Part shown: in pieces, positions 34,343 to 42,913 of the stretch
Numbering within the stretch: position 1 is the first letter of the stretch
How the letters are laid out: each line of letters opens with the position of its first letter
DNA from: a virus
DNA length: 64,000 bases
Virus record (IMG/VR): IMGVR_UViG_3300032050_000024
Span: 1-64,000 of that record
Reading direction: 5' to 3' (one strand)
Notes under the pieces: model-generated
The model's input: the letters and a program-made list of their open reading frames with translations, nothing else
The model's database searches: none
What the model was told of the DNA's origin: nothing
Program-made: the position numbers and the translations under genes

Positions 34343-35602
34343 TTAAAATTTAAAGAATTTATTAAAGTTTTCTGCATCGGTTGTTGAAATACTACTACCT
34401 CCGAATTTTTTATATGTTTTAATGTATTTTTGATATACAGTTGGTGCTGCATCTGGATCTGCAAACATTTCGTGTAAAGATAAAATAACATCATAAAGAT
34501 CTTTTGGAATTACCGTTTCTAGCAATTCAACGTGACTGTCAACCATTTGATTGATTTCTTGTGCTGCTTGTACATACAAATGCGTATTATGCACAACCAT
34601 TCTAGGCATTGCTTCTTGCGAAAATCTGTCTAAACCTTCTGGAGTCTTACCTCCTAGCAATTCATATGTGAAATCTTTACAAGCGGGGCAACCTAATGCA
34701 CAAGGAACATGTTGAGTTAAATCAATACCAACTTCACCCGTTTTACCTTGTTTGATGTGTGACTTTCTGCGATATTCTGCATTCTTTGGAAAATACAATT
34801 CTGAAAATGATTGTGTCTTGTAATTTGTTGAATGAAGATATGTTCCAAATACCGGATATTGTCCTGGAGATGAAGAATCTGTTGTAATATAAATTCTATT
34901 ATTGGTAAGTTGATTCATCAATTTTTGCAATGTTGCTAATATGAAGAAATCTGATATTTTTGAAATACCTAACAAATGCACATATTCTAAACGCTGATTT
35001 TCAAATTCTCTTTCTTTAAGCATCAAAGAAACCGCAAACATAAAATCAACTAGCTTTTGTGGACCTCCAATTGCCCAACCTTGAAAATCAAAATGCTTAA
35101 ACTTATGATACCACCAAGTATATTCATCAGCATTTGAACCTTGCAACATGTTTAAGAATTTAGTTTTACCACTTTGATGTTTTTCAAACCAAGCAAAGTT
35201 ATCAAAACTAATATCAGCACATAGTGCAAATTGATTTTTATATTTTGTTTTAGGCGGAATATCTAAATTTGCAGCAACATCGCTATTAGCTTCTAACCAA
35301 TGAAAAATCTTTTCACGTAATTCGTTGCTATAAGGTAATGCACCTGTTGCAATCTGATAACCTCCAGAATCTCCAAATACTAACACATCATCTTCTAATC
35401 CCATTTGTTTTCTGAAATCCATTTTTTTGTAATGATGTCCTGCTGTTACTAGAAAATATGGATGTCTCCAATCTTTAGGATAGCGGGAATCAAAGAATTT
35501 TACTGGATCTCCACTTTCGAACTTCATATCCTTTTTAAATGCAGATACCATAGATCCCGCAGATAAAGATGGAAAGTATATGAATCTTTTATTTTCGCTC
35601 AT
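34343..35602 (-). CDS. dpdA: DpdA-like DNA 7-deazaguanine transglycosylase (TGT superfamily)
   Basis: A 419-residue protein. VFGDSGGYQIATG matches the tRNA-guanine transglycosylase motif with the catalytic-pocket Asp and Gly-Gly. QGWAIGG fits the TGT GxAIGG loop, HLLGI follows, and CALGCPACKD supplies zinc-type Cys ligands. Phage DpdA proteins exchange guanine in DNA for a 7-deazaguanine. FolE, QueD and QueE genes in the same window supply precursors. It shares a TAATG overlap with the glycosyltransferase gene upstream. Confidence 0.85.
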   Translation of the reverse strand: MSENKRFIYFPSLSAGSMVSAFKKDMKFESGDPVKFFDSRYPKDWRHPYFLVTAGHHYKKMDFRKQMGLEDDVLVFGDSGGYQIATGALPYSNELREKIFHWLEANSDVAANLDIPPKTKYKNQFALCADISFDNFAWFEKHQSGKTKFLNMLQGSNADEYTWWYHKFKHFDFQGWAIGGPQKLVDFMFAVSLMLKEREFENQRLEYVHLLGISKISDFFILATLQKLMNQLTNNRIYITTDSSSPGQYPVFGTYLHSTNYKTQSFSELYFPKNAEYRRKSHIKQGKTGEVGIDLTQHVPCALGCPACKDFTYELLGGKTPEGLDRFSQEAMPRMVVHNTHLYVQAAQEINQMVDSHVELLETVIPKDLYDVILSLHEMFADPDAAPTVYQKYIKTYKKFGGSSISTTDAENFNKFFKF

Positions 35603-36666
35603 TATATTCCTTTTGCTTCGTTTAATTTATTAATAAGTCCCATTGTTGTTTTATGTTGTTTCAAGCAATCGATTAAACGAGTTGCTGAAAAAAAGTTATG
35701 ATGTAATTTTGCAACTAATTGTGCAATACGTTCAGACATTTCTTCGTCTTCATATTCCAATATTGCATTTACTGCCGAATCAACTGAATCGGCTCGTTTA
35801 AACATTGGATCATACATTTCCGTATATGATAATCGGTTTGGTACCAATGGACATGCTCCTGCGCAAGCAGCTTCATACATTGATATTCCTAATGTTTCTT
35901 GTTCTGCAAATGATACTGCAAATTTTGCTCGTTGCAGTAATTCATGATATTCTGTTTTAGATAAATTCATTTCCATTGCAACACAAAATTGATATTTCCA
36001 CAGTTCTGGTCTTGAAGCTAACATATGAAATAAATCTAATCGTTTCTCGGGAGCAATACGATGCGGAAACACAATAATATTTTCTTTTTTAGCCCAAAGT
36101 TTAGGAGCAATCATTGATTCGGTATATTCCATTGGCCAACCCGTTCTATCAAAAGATCTGTCGTGCATAATGTCATATGTTTCCTTCATTAAATTAAAAT
36201 GTGCTGCTGTTGCTAACCAATTGTGCGTAAATGCTCCAATAAAGGCTTGCTCAGCGTGTCTAATCCATGGTTTATCTCCTACGAGTCGACCTAAAAAATC
36301 ATTTGGGTCATATGAACCCGCGTGCCAAAGTCCGTGCGTTATAACAGGAATATTTAAAAGTTCACTCATATACTTAACATTGATAATTCCTGGGTGCCAA
36401 GCATCTGTAAATATGATTTGATCTCCTGCTTTAATTTCACCGCGAGTAAACAATTCTGCTAATCGATGTGTTTGTGTAGCTTTATACATGTTAGTGCCAC
36501 CAAAGTTTAAAAAGGCACCTGGAGTAACAGCTGTCGGAATATCTAAATCGCCTTCAATAACTTCTACATCAAATCCATTATCTCGAAGTAAAGCTGGAAC
36601 GTGCCATTTCCATTCACAAGTATAACGGGTTGGAACTGATTCTAAATCTACTAAAAATATTTTCAT
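35602..36666 (-). CDS. GT-B glycosyltransferase, possible DNA-base glycosyltransferase
   Basis: A 354-residue GT4-like protein: FPHRIAPEKRLDLFHML (donor-binding Arg/Lys) and SFAEQETLGISMYEAACAGACPLVP (the E-x7-E motif). It is encoded apart from the glycan operon, inside the replication/modification region, and overlaps dpdA by one base. I therefore infer it acts on the modified base in DNA, as the T4 glucosyltransferases do on hydroxymethylcytosine. A protein or lipid acceptor is the alternative. Confidence 0.82.
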   Translation of the reverse strand: MKIFLVDLESVPTRYTCEWKWHVPALLRDNGFDVEVIEGDLDIPTAVTPGAFLNFGGTNMYKATQTHRLAELFTRGEIKAGDQIIFTDAWHPGIINVKYMSELLNIPVITHGLWHAGSYDPNDFLGRLVGDKPWIRHAEQAFIGAFTHNWLATAAHFNLMKETYDIMHDRSFDRTGWPMEYTESMIAPKLWAKKENIIVFPHRIAPEKRLDLFHMLASRPELWKYQFCVAMEMNLSKTEYHELLQRAKFAVSFAEQETLGISMYEAACAGACPLVPNRLSYTEMYDPMFKRADSVDSAVNAILEYEDEEMSERIAQLVAKLHHNFFSATRLIDCLKQHKTTMGLINKLNEAKGI

Positions 36667-36667
36667 A

Positions 36668-37018
36668 TTACCTTTCTATGATTGCACCATTTTCAAAATC
36701 TTCCCAAACTTCAACTTTGTAAAGTGCAGGAAATTCATTTAATAACCATTCTCCGATCATTTCACACGACATCGAGCCAAACTCTAATACATTTGTTTCA
36801 GATCTTGTAAATACGATTCGCAATGCTTTTTGTATTTTACGATTTAACAAAATGAATTCTTCATCTCGATCCGTATGCGTTACGTGTGCATAACACCGAA
36901 AACCAAACATATGTCGGTGTCTATCTGATAAGAATGCTACTTCTGGAAATACATCTTTAGCATCAGGCCAACAATGAAATCCTTCAATGCTAAATGTTAC
37001 TACTACACTATACTTCAT
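36668..37018 (-). CDS. PTPS/QueD-like protein
   Basis: About 116 residues from MKYSVVVTFSIEGFHCW; an ATG at 37039 is less likely because 37018 already overlaps the preceding gene. FLSDRHRHMFGFRCYAHVTH and a C-terminal SCEMIGEWL...VEVWEDFENGA resemble the small T-fold of 6-pyruvoyl-tetrahydropterin synthase and QueD. I associate this HRHMF family with phages. It sits next to the DpdA and glycosyltransferase genes, so a role in base modification is plausible. Catalytic residues differ from the QueD at 42448. Confidence 0.6.
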   Translation of the reverse strand: MKYSVVVTFSIEGFHCWPDAKDVFPEVAFLSDRHRHMFGFRCYAHVTHTDRDEEFILLNRKIQKALRIVFTRSETNVLEFGSMSCEMIGEWLLNEFPALYKVEVWEDFENGAIIER

Positions 37019-37457
37019 GGCGGTCAAATTTATAATCATCTGGATTCACTGATTGCATATTATGCACTGTAGTGCAATACAATTTGTAATCTCCATAAAC
37101 TACTTTAATACTATCTGTTTGTTTAAGCAATCCGGCATCTTTGCAATCTATCATTAACAATATATGTGCTCGAATTCTAATCATTGGTGGAATATGTTCT
37201 AACATACCAGGTGTTGCTTCAATTGAAACAAACTGAGTATCTGATATCATATTGAATATATTATGCCAATTGAAATTTATATCTTTATCATCAACTAATT
37301 GTTTAGTTGCAGTTGAGCAAATATAAATGTGCGGAGTAGGTTTTATCTTTTCCGTGCCATAAACTATAGGATAAAAATCTGCAATAAAACATGTTTCGAT
37401 ATCCGTAAAGCGTCCTTCAACTTCTTTACCATACCATATACTTTTATAACCAATCAT
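37008..37457 (-). CDS. Hypothetical protein (149 aa)
   Basis: A 149-residue protein with alternating beta-like segments (HIYICSTATKQLV, IRIRAHILLMIDC). I recognise no family. It overlaps the PTPS-like gene by 11 bases and follows the polymerase gene closely, so the two probably work together. The start is preceded by ATATTAAGTT, a context shared with 43579. Confidence 0.55.
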   Translation of the reverse strand: MIGYKSIWYGKEVEGRFTDIETCFIADFYPIVYGTEKIKPTPHIYICSTATKQLVDDKDINFNWHNIFNMISDTQFVSIEATPGMLEHIPPMIRIRAHILLMIDCKDAGLLKQTDSIKVVYGDYKLYCTTVHNMQSVNPDDYKFDRHEV

Positions 37458-37480
37458 AACTTAATATAATGAATTTATTC

Positions 37481-39997
37481 TTATTTTCCAAATGAAAAGA
37501 ATTTTGCAACTGAATTATTTTCTGGAAATGCTCCCCAATTCATTGCTGCATAGAAATCATCAAGTTTATTTTTCAATTCTTTTGCAAATATCTTGTTACG
37601 ATCTATGTATTGTTCTACAAAATCCGTAATAACTTTTGGATCTTGATAACCTCGAAGTGCCATTGTATCAAACCCAAATGGATTATCTGACAAATATGCC
37701 CATTTTACCTTTTCGCCATCTGTGATAGGTTCTATGTCTCGAATTCCGTTTGATACTAATAAATCATTAAAATTAATTGCAGATTTAACGTGTGCTGGAG
37801 TTCCTGATAAATATCCAGTAAATGGTTTTCTTTTCTTAGTATATTTTGATATTTCTTTAACTCCGGAATTCTTCATTACATTGAGCACTGGAGATGATTT
37901 TAATCCAGATTTGAATTTATGAATCATATCTGTTGTAGCTGTTTTATCGCGTTGCTTAAGAATATGCCAAAGTGTTTCTTTCATTATCTTTTTGAAATCT
38001 TCTGGAAAACTAGATCTTACAACATCTAATCCTTTGATATCAAGTTTATCGGTAGGTTTTCCTTCTTTGAATATAACCCATTGTGCATATCTTTTCTTTG
38101 CAATCCATAAACCAGATTTAGCAACATATTCTTGTTTGATTGTCCATCGATGCGTTTCTGTATTGTGAAATACAACTGCATATCGATCATACATTGTGTT
38201 TACTAAACTTTGAACTTCGGATGCAATTGCATTGGTTTGTGCAATCATGAATTCTTCGTCTGTTTCATCATAATCCGGGAAACGTTTTGCAATCAAAGGC
38301 AATGAACTAACAAAGGTTGAATCCGTATCCGTATAAAATGCAAATTCTGCTTTGCCATTAGTTGCATTAATGAAATGATCTTGCCCTATTTCTTTTGCAT
38401 AATGATTGTTAATAACCTTTGCAGAAAATTTAATTACACTTTGACCTGTTGCTGTGATTGCACCTGCATTATCTAAATCATGGAAACGAAATGTTTTAAG
38501 CCCTAATACTCCATAAAATGAATTAAGCAATACTTTTTGTGTATTTTGTAATGCATCATAGAATTTATATTCTTCTGTTCCAACTTCATATTCATCACGT
38601 TTGTCTTTGTATTCAACACGTTCATCAAACCATTTTGCTAATATTGTTGGTAAAAATCCTTTTATGTCTGTTCGATAAACAGCTCCGTTACTTGCAACAG
38701 TATATGCATTGTCTTGCAACCATGTTTTAACATCTTGAACAAAGGTACCATCTATAAACGTAACTTGCTGTGGATCGGATTTCATTAATAAGTCTTGATT
38801 CCAATTTTTTATTACTGCAACTTTAGTTTCTGGAGAAATATTCAAACTCATGATGATGCTTGGATAAAGTGACGTTAAATCTAAGTCATATATCCATTTG
38901 TATAATCCTGGTATTGGATCTTTTACATATGCTCCAGCGAGTGCGTCTGCTTCTGTTTCTTCTTCAATAAATCGGAATTGTTTGTTAGGTGCAACTAATC
39001 CGTTACGCTTTAAATCTACTATTGCAGCACCGTCTAAGTATTTAGATGCATAATATACATCTTCATATGCAACATGACCTTTATGACATATAGTTCTTGC
39101 TAAATTTAGAAGTTGAGTTTTTTCATCTAATTCATAAACCAAATTAACGTCAACCATGTTATATTCAACAAACTTTTTGATGTCTGTTGCAAATAATTGA
39201 TTCAAGTCACCTTCATATTCTATTTTACCTTTACCTAATTCTGTTTTTGCTACAGTATCTAAACGGTAATTTGGTAATTCTGTATATGTAAATTTCTTGT
39301 ATAATGTTAAATAATCTAAACTCGATACACCGAATATTTTGTATCGTTCTCTGTTTTTATTCCATTCAACAATACCGGCAGGTGAAAGTTTCTTGATTGC
39401 TTGTGCACCTAATACTTTTTTGATTCGATTAACAAGATATGGAACGTCATAATTGTCAATGTTCCAACCAGTAATTACTGTGGGTTGAACTTCTGCAAAT
39501 ATGTTTATAAAACGTGTTAACATATCAGCTTCAGAACGAAATATTTCTACTTCATAATCCGTTTCTTTGAATCCTTGTGTTGTAACTCGCTTTTCTTCAT
39601 CTAATACTAATACTCGACGATCTTGTCCGGCTTTATCATAATATGCAATAGATGTAATTCTTAAACGTGCATCTTGCGGAGTTGAATATCCATTTTCATC
39701 ACGTTCTGACTCAATATCAAAAAAGAAATCTTTATGACCTCGAGATGGAGTATCGGATTCATAATACAAATCAATCAGCGTTCTAACTTCTTCATTTAAG
39801 TCAGATTCATATGCCGTTCTATTATCTTTATGGTTACCAGACATTTTATGTAATCTAGTTCCATCTAGTGACATGTAATCGCCGTTGTCTGCAGGTAAAT
39901 ATGCATATGGTTGAAAAGGAAATCTTTGATGTCCTAATTCATCATCCCATACGTGCATTATGTTATTTTTCTTGTCGTAGCCTATTGCTTGATACAT
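37481..39997 (-). CDS. Family B DNA polymerase, gp43-like
   Basis: An 838-residue replicative polymerase. The exonuclease motifs are FFFDIESERD (Exo I) and GWNIDNYDVPYL (Exo II). The polymerase motifs are DLDLTSLYPSIIMSL (A), KVLLNSFYGVLG (B) and FYTDTDSTF (C). The C-terminus AKFFSFGK resembles a clamp-binding peptide. Close in length to T4 gp43 (898). It copies the genome with the gp45 clamp, and both 3'-5' proofreading and polymerase residues are intact. A second, family A polymerase is encoded at 52882. Confidence 0.97.
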   Translation of the reverse strand: MYQAIGYDKKNNIMHVWDDELGHQRFPFQPYAYLPADNGDYMSLDGTRLHKMSGNHKDNRTAYESDLNEEVRTLIDLYYESDTPSRGHKDFFFDIESERDENGYSTPQDARLRITSIAYYDKAGQDRRVLVLDEEKRVTTQGFKETDYEVEIFRSEADMLTRFINIFAEVQPTVITGWNIDNYDVPYLVNRIKKVLGAQAIKKLSPAGIVEWNKNRERYKIFGVSSLDYLTLYKKFTYTELPNYRLDTVAKTELGKGKIEYEGDLNQLFATDIKKFVEYNMVDVNLVYELDEKTQLLNLARTICHKGHVAYEDVYYASKYLDGAAIVDLKRNGLVAPNKQFRFIEEETEADALAGAYVKDPIPGLYKWIYDLDLTSLYPSIIMSLNISPETKVAVIKNWNQDLLMKSDPQQVTFIDGTFVQDVKTWLQDNAYTVASNGAVYRTDIKGFLPTILAKWFDERVEYKDKRDEYEVGTEEYKFYDALQNTQKVLLNSFYGVLGLKTFRFHDLDNAGAITATGQSVIKFSAKVINNHYAKEIGQDHFINATNGKAEFAFYTDTDSTFVSSLPLIAKRFPDYDETDEEFMIAQTNAIASEVQSLVNTMYDRYAVVFHNTETHRWTIKQEYVAKSGLWIAKKRYAQWVIFKEGKPTDKLDIKGLDVVRSSFPEDFKKIMKETLWHILKQRDKTATTDMIHKFKSGLKSSPVLNVMKNSGVKEISKYTKKRKPFTGYLSGTPAHVKSAINFNDLLVSNGIRDIEPITDGEKVKWAYLSDNPFGFDTMALRGYQDPKVITDFVEQYIDRNKIFAKELKNKLDDFYAAMNWGAFPENNSVAKFFSFGK

Positions 39998-40000
39998 TAA

Positions 40001-40504
40001 TTAAACCTTGTATAAATCTTCTAAATTTCTTCCTACCCCGTTGTTGTCAAGCCCATAGCCTGCAATCCATTCATCACCAATAACAAATCCACAAAAATCA
40101 GTTAAATCAACTTTACCGCCGCGTTTTGTTAAGGTAACTACTTTAACTTGTTTTGGTAAGTGACTATTAACCATAAGCAATGCTTCTAAAAGTGTTGCAC
40201 CTGTATCGCAAATATCATCTACTATGTATACATTGCGACCCTTAAGATCTATTTCCAATCCTTTAATTATATCAATGCCTTCTGAATTATCTCGACCCGT
40301 ATATGACTTTAATCTAATAAAATCTGATTGGACATCAATTGGCATATTTCTAAGTAAATCCGTATAAAACATATATGCACCATTAAGTATGCATATCATT
40401 ACAGGTGGCAACGCATCGCCTGTTTTTATATGATCATTAGCAATATCTAATGCCAATTGTTTTATCCTCAATTGGATGTCTTTGCTTTCGATAAAAAGTT
40501 CCAT
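40001..40504 (-). CDS. Phosphoribosyltransferase (hypoxanthine-type)
   Basis: A 167-residue protein with the PRPP-binding signature VYIVDDICDTGATLLEA and VKVVTLTKRGGK nearby. Length and the ILNGAYMFYTDLLRN segment fit hypoxanthine/xanthine phosphoribosyltransferases, which salvage purine bases into nucleotides. In this setting it could recycle the guanine displaced by base exchange, but that is inference. It overlaps the membrane protein gene by 37 bases. Confidence 0.88.
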   Translation of the reverse strand: MELFIESKDIQLRIKQLALDIANDHIKTGDALPPVMICILNGAYMFYTDLLRNMPIDVQSDFIRLKSYTGRDNSEGIDIIKGLEIDLKGRNVYIVDDICDTGATLLEALLMVNSHLPKQVKVVTLTKRGGKVDLTDFCGFVIGDEWIAGYGLDNNGVGRNLEDLYKV

Positions 40505-40701
40505 ATTCCGTATAAATTTATAATAATAATAATTAAACTAAGTACCAAGTGGCTGAAATTATCAATATAAAAATCATATGTAATCCAACCGATATCTCCA
40601 ATGATCCATGCAATCATTGCTGTCTTTGAAAGTTGACGTGCATTTAAAATATAACCTACAAGTACTAATGCTGTACTAATCCATCCTAATGCTTCTATCA
40701 T
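40468..40701 (-). CDS. Small three-helix membrane protein (77 aa)
   Basis: A 77-residue protein with three hydrophobic segments (WISTALVLVGYILNA, MIAWIIGDIGWITYDF, LVLSLIIIIINLYGIW). The topology and Trp/Tyr placement recall PnuC/SemiSWEET-type small transporters, but this is only a resemblance. Overlaps the GroES-like gene by four bases and the phosphoribosyltransferase gene by 37. Confidence 0.6.
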   Translation of the reverse strand: MIEALGWISTALVLVGYILNARQLSKTAMIAWIIGDIGWITYDFYIDNFSHLVLSLIIIIINLYGIWNFLSKAKTSN

Positions 40702-40997
40702 TTTGTAGATTTTACTAATCCTACTTCCGATTCGCGAATTAAATAATATTCTTCGTCGTCAATCATTATGCTTTTGTTTTCACCTAAATTAGATTTGTAA
40801 ATTAATACAGAATCACCTTCTTTAACTGTCATAGGAATTCTATCTCCGGTCATTGTAAATATACCAGGACCTACTTTTATTACTTCCCCTGCTGTGAATT
40901 GCATATCTCTATCTACCAAGATAATTCCACTTTTTGTTTTTTCTGAAACTTTTTCTACTTTTAAAAGTATTTGATCACCAATTGGATTCCATTCCAT
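40698..40997 (-). CDS. GroES-like co-chaperonin (gp31-type role)
   Basis: A 99-residue GroES-fold protein: NPIGDQILLKVEK at the N-terminus, KSGIILVD (mobile-loop region), GEVIKVGPG, VKEGDSVLIYK and DDEEYYLIRESEVG. Unlike T4 gp31 it is visibly similar to host GroES. Such proteins cap host GroEL so that it can fold the phage capsid protein. A ribosome binding site (AAAGGAAC) precedes the start. Confidence 0.88.
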   Translation of the reverse strand: MEWNPIGDQILLKVEKVSEKTKSGIILVDRDMQFTAGEVIKVGPGIFTMTGDRIPMTVKEGDSVLIYKSNLGENKSIMIDDEEYYLIRESEVGLVKSTK

Positions 40998-41010
40998 AAC
41001 TTGTTCCTTT

Positions 41011-41262
41011 TTAACGATTATATAAATTAATAACTGATTGTTTTGTTACATTGTTGCCTACTAATCTTCCTAATTCTGTGCCTGTTCCATCTATTAAAAT
41101 AGCACATGGAATATTCTTTACATTGTATTTTGCAACAGTGTCAGTACTTATATCAACATCGATAAATGATATTGATACTTGATTAGAAGCTTCTTGCAAT
41201 TGCGGTTTTACATATGTACATGGGCCGCACCATGTTGCTGTGAAATATAAGATTCTTTTCAT
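41011..41262 (-). CDS. Thioredoxin
   Basis: An 83-residue thioredoxin with the active site WCGPC near residue 11 and the cis-Pro NIPCAIL. It is shorter than bacterial thioredoxins (about 105). It probably reduces the ribonucleotide reductase encoded at 44809, whose C-terminus carries a Cys pair. The start overlaps a 20-codon ORF through ATGA. Confidence 0.9.
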   Translation of the reverse strand: MKRILYFTATWCGPCTYVKPQLQEASNQVSISFIDVDISTDTVAKYNVKNIPCAILIDGTGTELGRLVGNNVTKQSVINLYNR

Positions 41263-41321
41263 CGTATTTCGTAATTTATTTTAACGTCACCAAACGTTGT
41301 TGTTACTACCCAATTCATCAT
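41259..41321 (-). CDS. Candidate 20-residue microprotein
   Basis: A 20-codon frame (MMNWVVTTTFGDVKINYEIR) whose start overlaps the queE stop and whose stop overlaps the thioredoxin start, both by ATGA-type four-base overlaps. It fills the gap exactly. It may be a real peptide or merely a coupling ORF that carries ribosomes to thioredoxin. Confidence 0.35.
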   Translation of the reverse strand: MMNWVVTTTFGDVKINYEIR

Positions 41322-42106
41322 ACTCCTCTTTTTGTATCATATGCAATAATATGGTCTCTTCCGGTCATGTTATACCCATGTTCGGCACACATTTCAAATA
41401 CAATAGGATACATTTTAATAAGTTCTTCTCTAGTGTCGCCAGCTGGCATAATGTATGTCTTTTCTTTTGGAATAAGTAATTCTACACGTAACTCTTCAAT
41501 TTCGTCAAGATTCTTTTCCGTGCCATCCCATACTGGTTTGTAATGATAATCTTTGTGATACATTATCATTTCTTTCATTGCCGTTTTATTGAGTCTAAAT
41601 TTATTGTGTTGTGTAATCATTTTTTCATCGACCACTGCTTTCTGAGGTGTTTCAGTCCCCAAAACGGGAATACTATTACTAAACTTAGGACTGAGGCTAA
41701 TGACATCAATTGGAAAATCAGTAGCAATAAAATGAGATCCTTCAGTTTCGATAGTAATGATAATATTTCTTTCATGTGCAAAGTGTGTTAATTCGTTAAC
41801 TAATGCGGGATGCATTGTAGGAGATCCACCCGTTAACATCATTTCTGTAATGTGAGGATTCTCGTCATATATCTTTATGATATCATTAAATGTAAACGTT
41901 CCTTTCTCCGGATGTATTGAAGTATACCAGCTATCGCACCAACCTCCTTCTCCAAACCAACATCGATGCGTGCAACCCGTAGTTCTTACGGCAATAGTCG
42001 GTCTACCAAAACGAGAACCTTCACTTTGTACACATCTATATAATTCAACAATTGGTAAGACTTTGTCATAGTCTGCGATTCTTTTAGAATGGGAGGTCAT
42101 AGTCAT
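41318..42106 (-). CDS. queE: QueE-like 7-carboxy-7-deazaguanine synthase (radical SAM)
   Basis: A 262-residue radical SAM protein. AVRTTGCTHRC begins the Fe-S motif, but the third Cys comes in GGWCDSWY after seven residues rather than two (CX3CX7C). MMLTGGSPTMH is the SAM-binding GG motif and ITIETEGSH follows. QueE converts carboxy-tetrahydropterin to 7-carboxy-7-deazaguanine. FolE and QueD genes lie just upstream. The likely start is one of two nearby ATGs (42106 or 42100). Confidence 0.87.
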   Translation of the reverse strand: MTMTSHSKRIADYDKVLPIVELYRCVQSEGSRFGRPTIAVRTTGCTHRCWFGEGGWCDSWYTSIHPEKGTFTFNDIIKIYDENPHITEMMLTGGSPTMHPALVNELTHFAHERNIIITIETEGSHFIATDFPIDVISLSPKFSNSIPVLGTETPQKAVVDEKMITQHNKFRLNKTAMKEMIMYHKDYHYKPVWDGTEKNLDEIEELRVELLIPKEKTYIMPAGDTREELIKMYPIVFEMCAEHGYNMTGRDHIIAYDTKRGV

Positions 42107-42485
42107 CTTCTAGTTTAGTTGGTATTTCTAATTTTTTAATTACTTCAGCAAATTTAGCTTCTAAGTCTTCTAATCGTTTCTGTATTTTAATTAATTCAGA
42201 ACGTCTTACAAATGGAGTTCGATCTACTTCAATGTTATTGGCATTGTCCACATTACCAAAATACTCATCTAGAAATGTTAGTGGATATATTTGTACCTGA
42301 GTATATTCTGGCTTTTGAGCTTCTTTAGGAAGAGTTCTCCATTTAATGTCAATACCTCGTTTAATGGCTTCTGCTGTAACTTCTCGGCCGATATTAGTAC
42401 CGCCAGAACCTTTACCTAAATACTCATAAAGTGATATGTATTGTTCTTCACTCTTCATAACTTGCTGAATTTCTTTCGTGTTCAT
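42084..42485 (-). CDS. Hypothetical protein with coiled coil and SSB-like tail
   Basis: A 133-residue protein. An N-terminal region contains EYLGKGSGGTNIGREV. A short coiled coil (QKRLEDLEAKFAEVIKKL) follows, then an acidic tail ending DDYDLPF, much like the protein-binding tail of bacterial SSB (DDDIPF). It overlaps queD (38 bases) and queE (23 bases). Unassigned; the tail suggests it might attract SSB-binding partners or mimic SSB. Confidence 0.6.
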   Translation of the reverse strand: MNTKEIQQVMKSEEQYISLYEYLGKGSGGTNIGREVTAEAIKRGIDIKWRTLPKEAQKPEYTQVQIYPLTFLDEYFGNVDNANNIEVDRTPFVRRSELIKIQKRLEDLEAKFAEVIKKLEIPTKLEDDYDLPF

Positions 42486-42912
42486 AAACTTCTACTTTAA
42501 CGGCTCGTACTCTGCCTTCGGTTTCTTCTCGTAAAAAATCATTTATTGTTTTGTAAAGATATTCGGCAAATCGTTCGCAACCTGTAGCTTCCAGGATTCT
42601 GAGTTGGATTATGCCATCTTTATCCATTTGTTTGAAATTTTCTAAGTAAGGGTCATCTTGTGCTACAATTGTAGTATGATCTAATAAAAATGCAAAATAA
42701 TCTTTTGGTGACATACCAGAAATTGATGTTTTTGCACGTTTCATGCCACCAAAGTCAAATACCCAATTACGTTGATCTAAATCACCTTCAAACCATACTC
42801 GGAATGATACTGCATATCCGTGTAAGAATTTGCAATGAGTACCATCTGCTCGCCATTGACGAAAGCATGTTGAATATCCGTCGAATAGTTTAGTTGATTT
42901 AAACTTTGCCAT
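42448..42912 (-). CDS. queD: QueD-like 6-carboxytetrahydropterin synthase
   Basis: A 154-residue T-fold enzyme. CKFLHGYAVSFRVWFEG carries zinc-ligand His, WVFDFGGMK the substrate loop, LLDHTTI and ATGCERFAEYL the rest of the active site (Cys and Glu). It converts dihydroneopterin triphosphate, the FolE product, to carboxy-tetrahydropterin. It lies one base from folE and overlaps the following gene. Confidence 0.9.
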   Translation of the reverse strand: MAKFKSTKLFDGYSTCFRQWRADGTHCKFLHGYAVSFRVWFEGDLDQRNWVFDFGGMKRAKTSISGMSPKDYFAFLLDHTTIVAQDDPYLENFKQMDKDGIIQLRILEATGCERFAEYLYKTINDFLREETEGRVRAVKVEVYEHERNSASYEE

Positions 42913-42913
42913 A

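Noticed and set aside
34343-35602. The TGT-like protein as a tRNA-modifying enzyme
   Set aside because: The phage has deazaguanine synthesis genes and a coupled glycosyltransferase, and phage members of this group act on DNA; a tRNA role is not excluded but is less likely.
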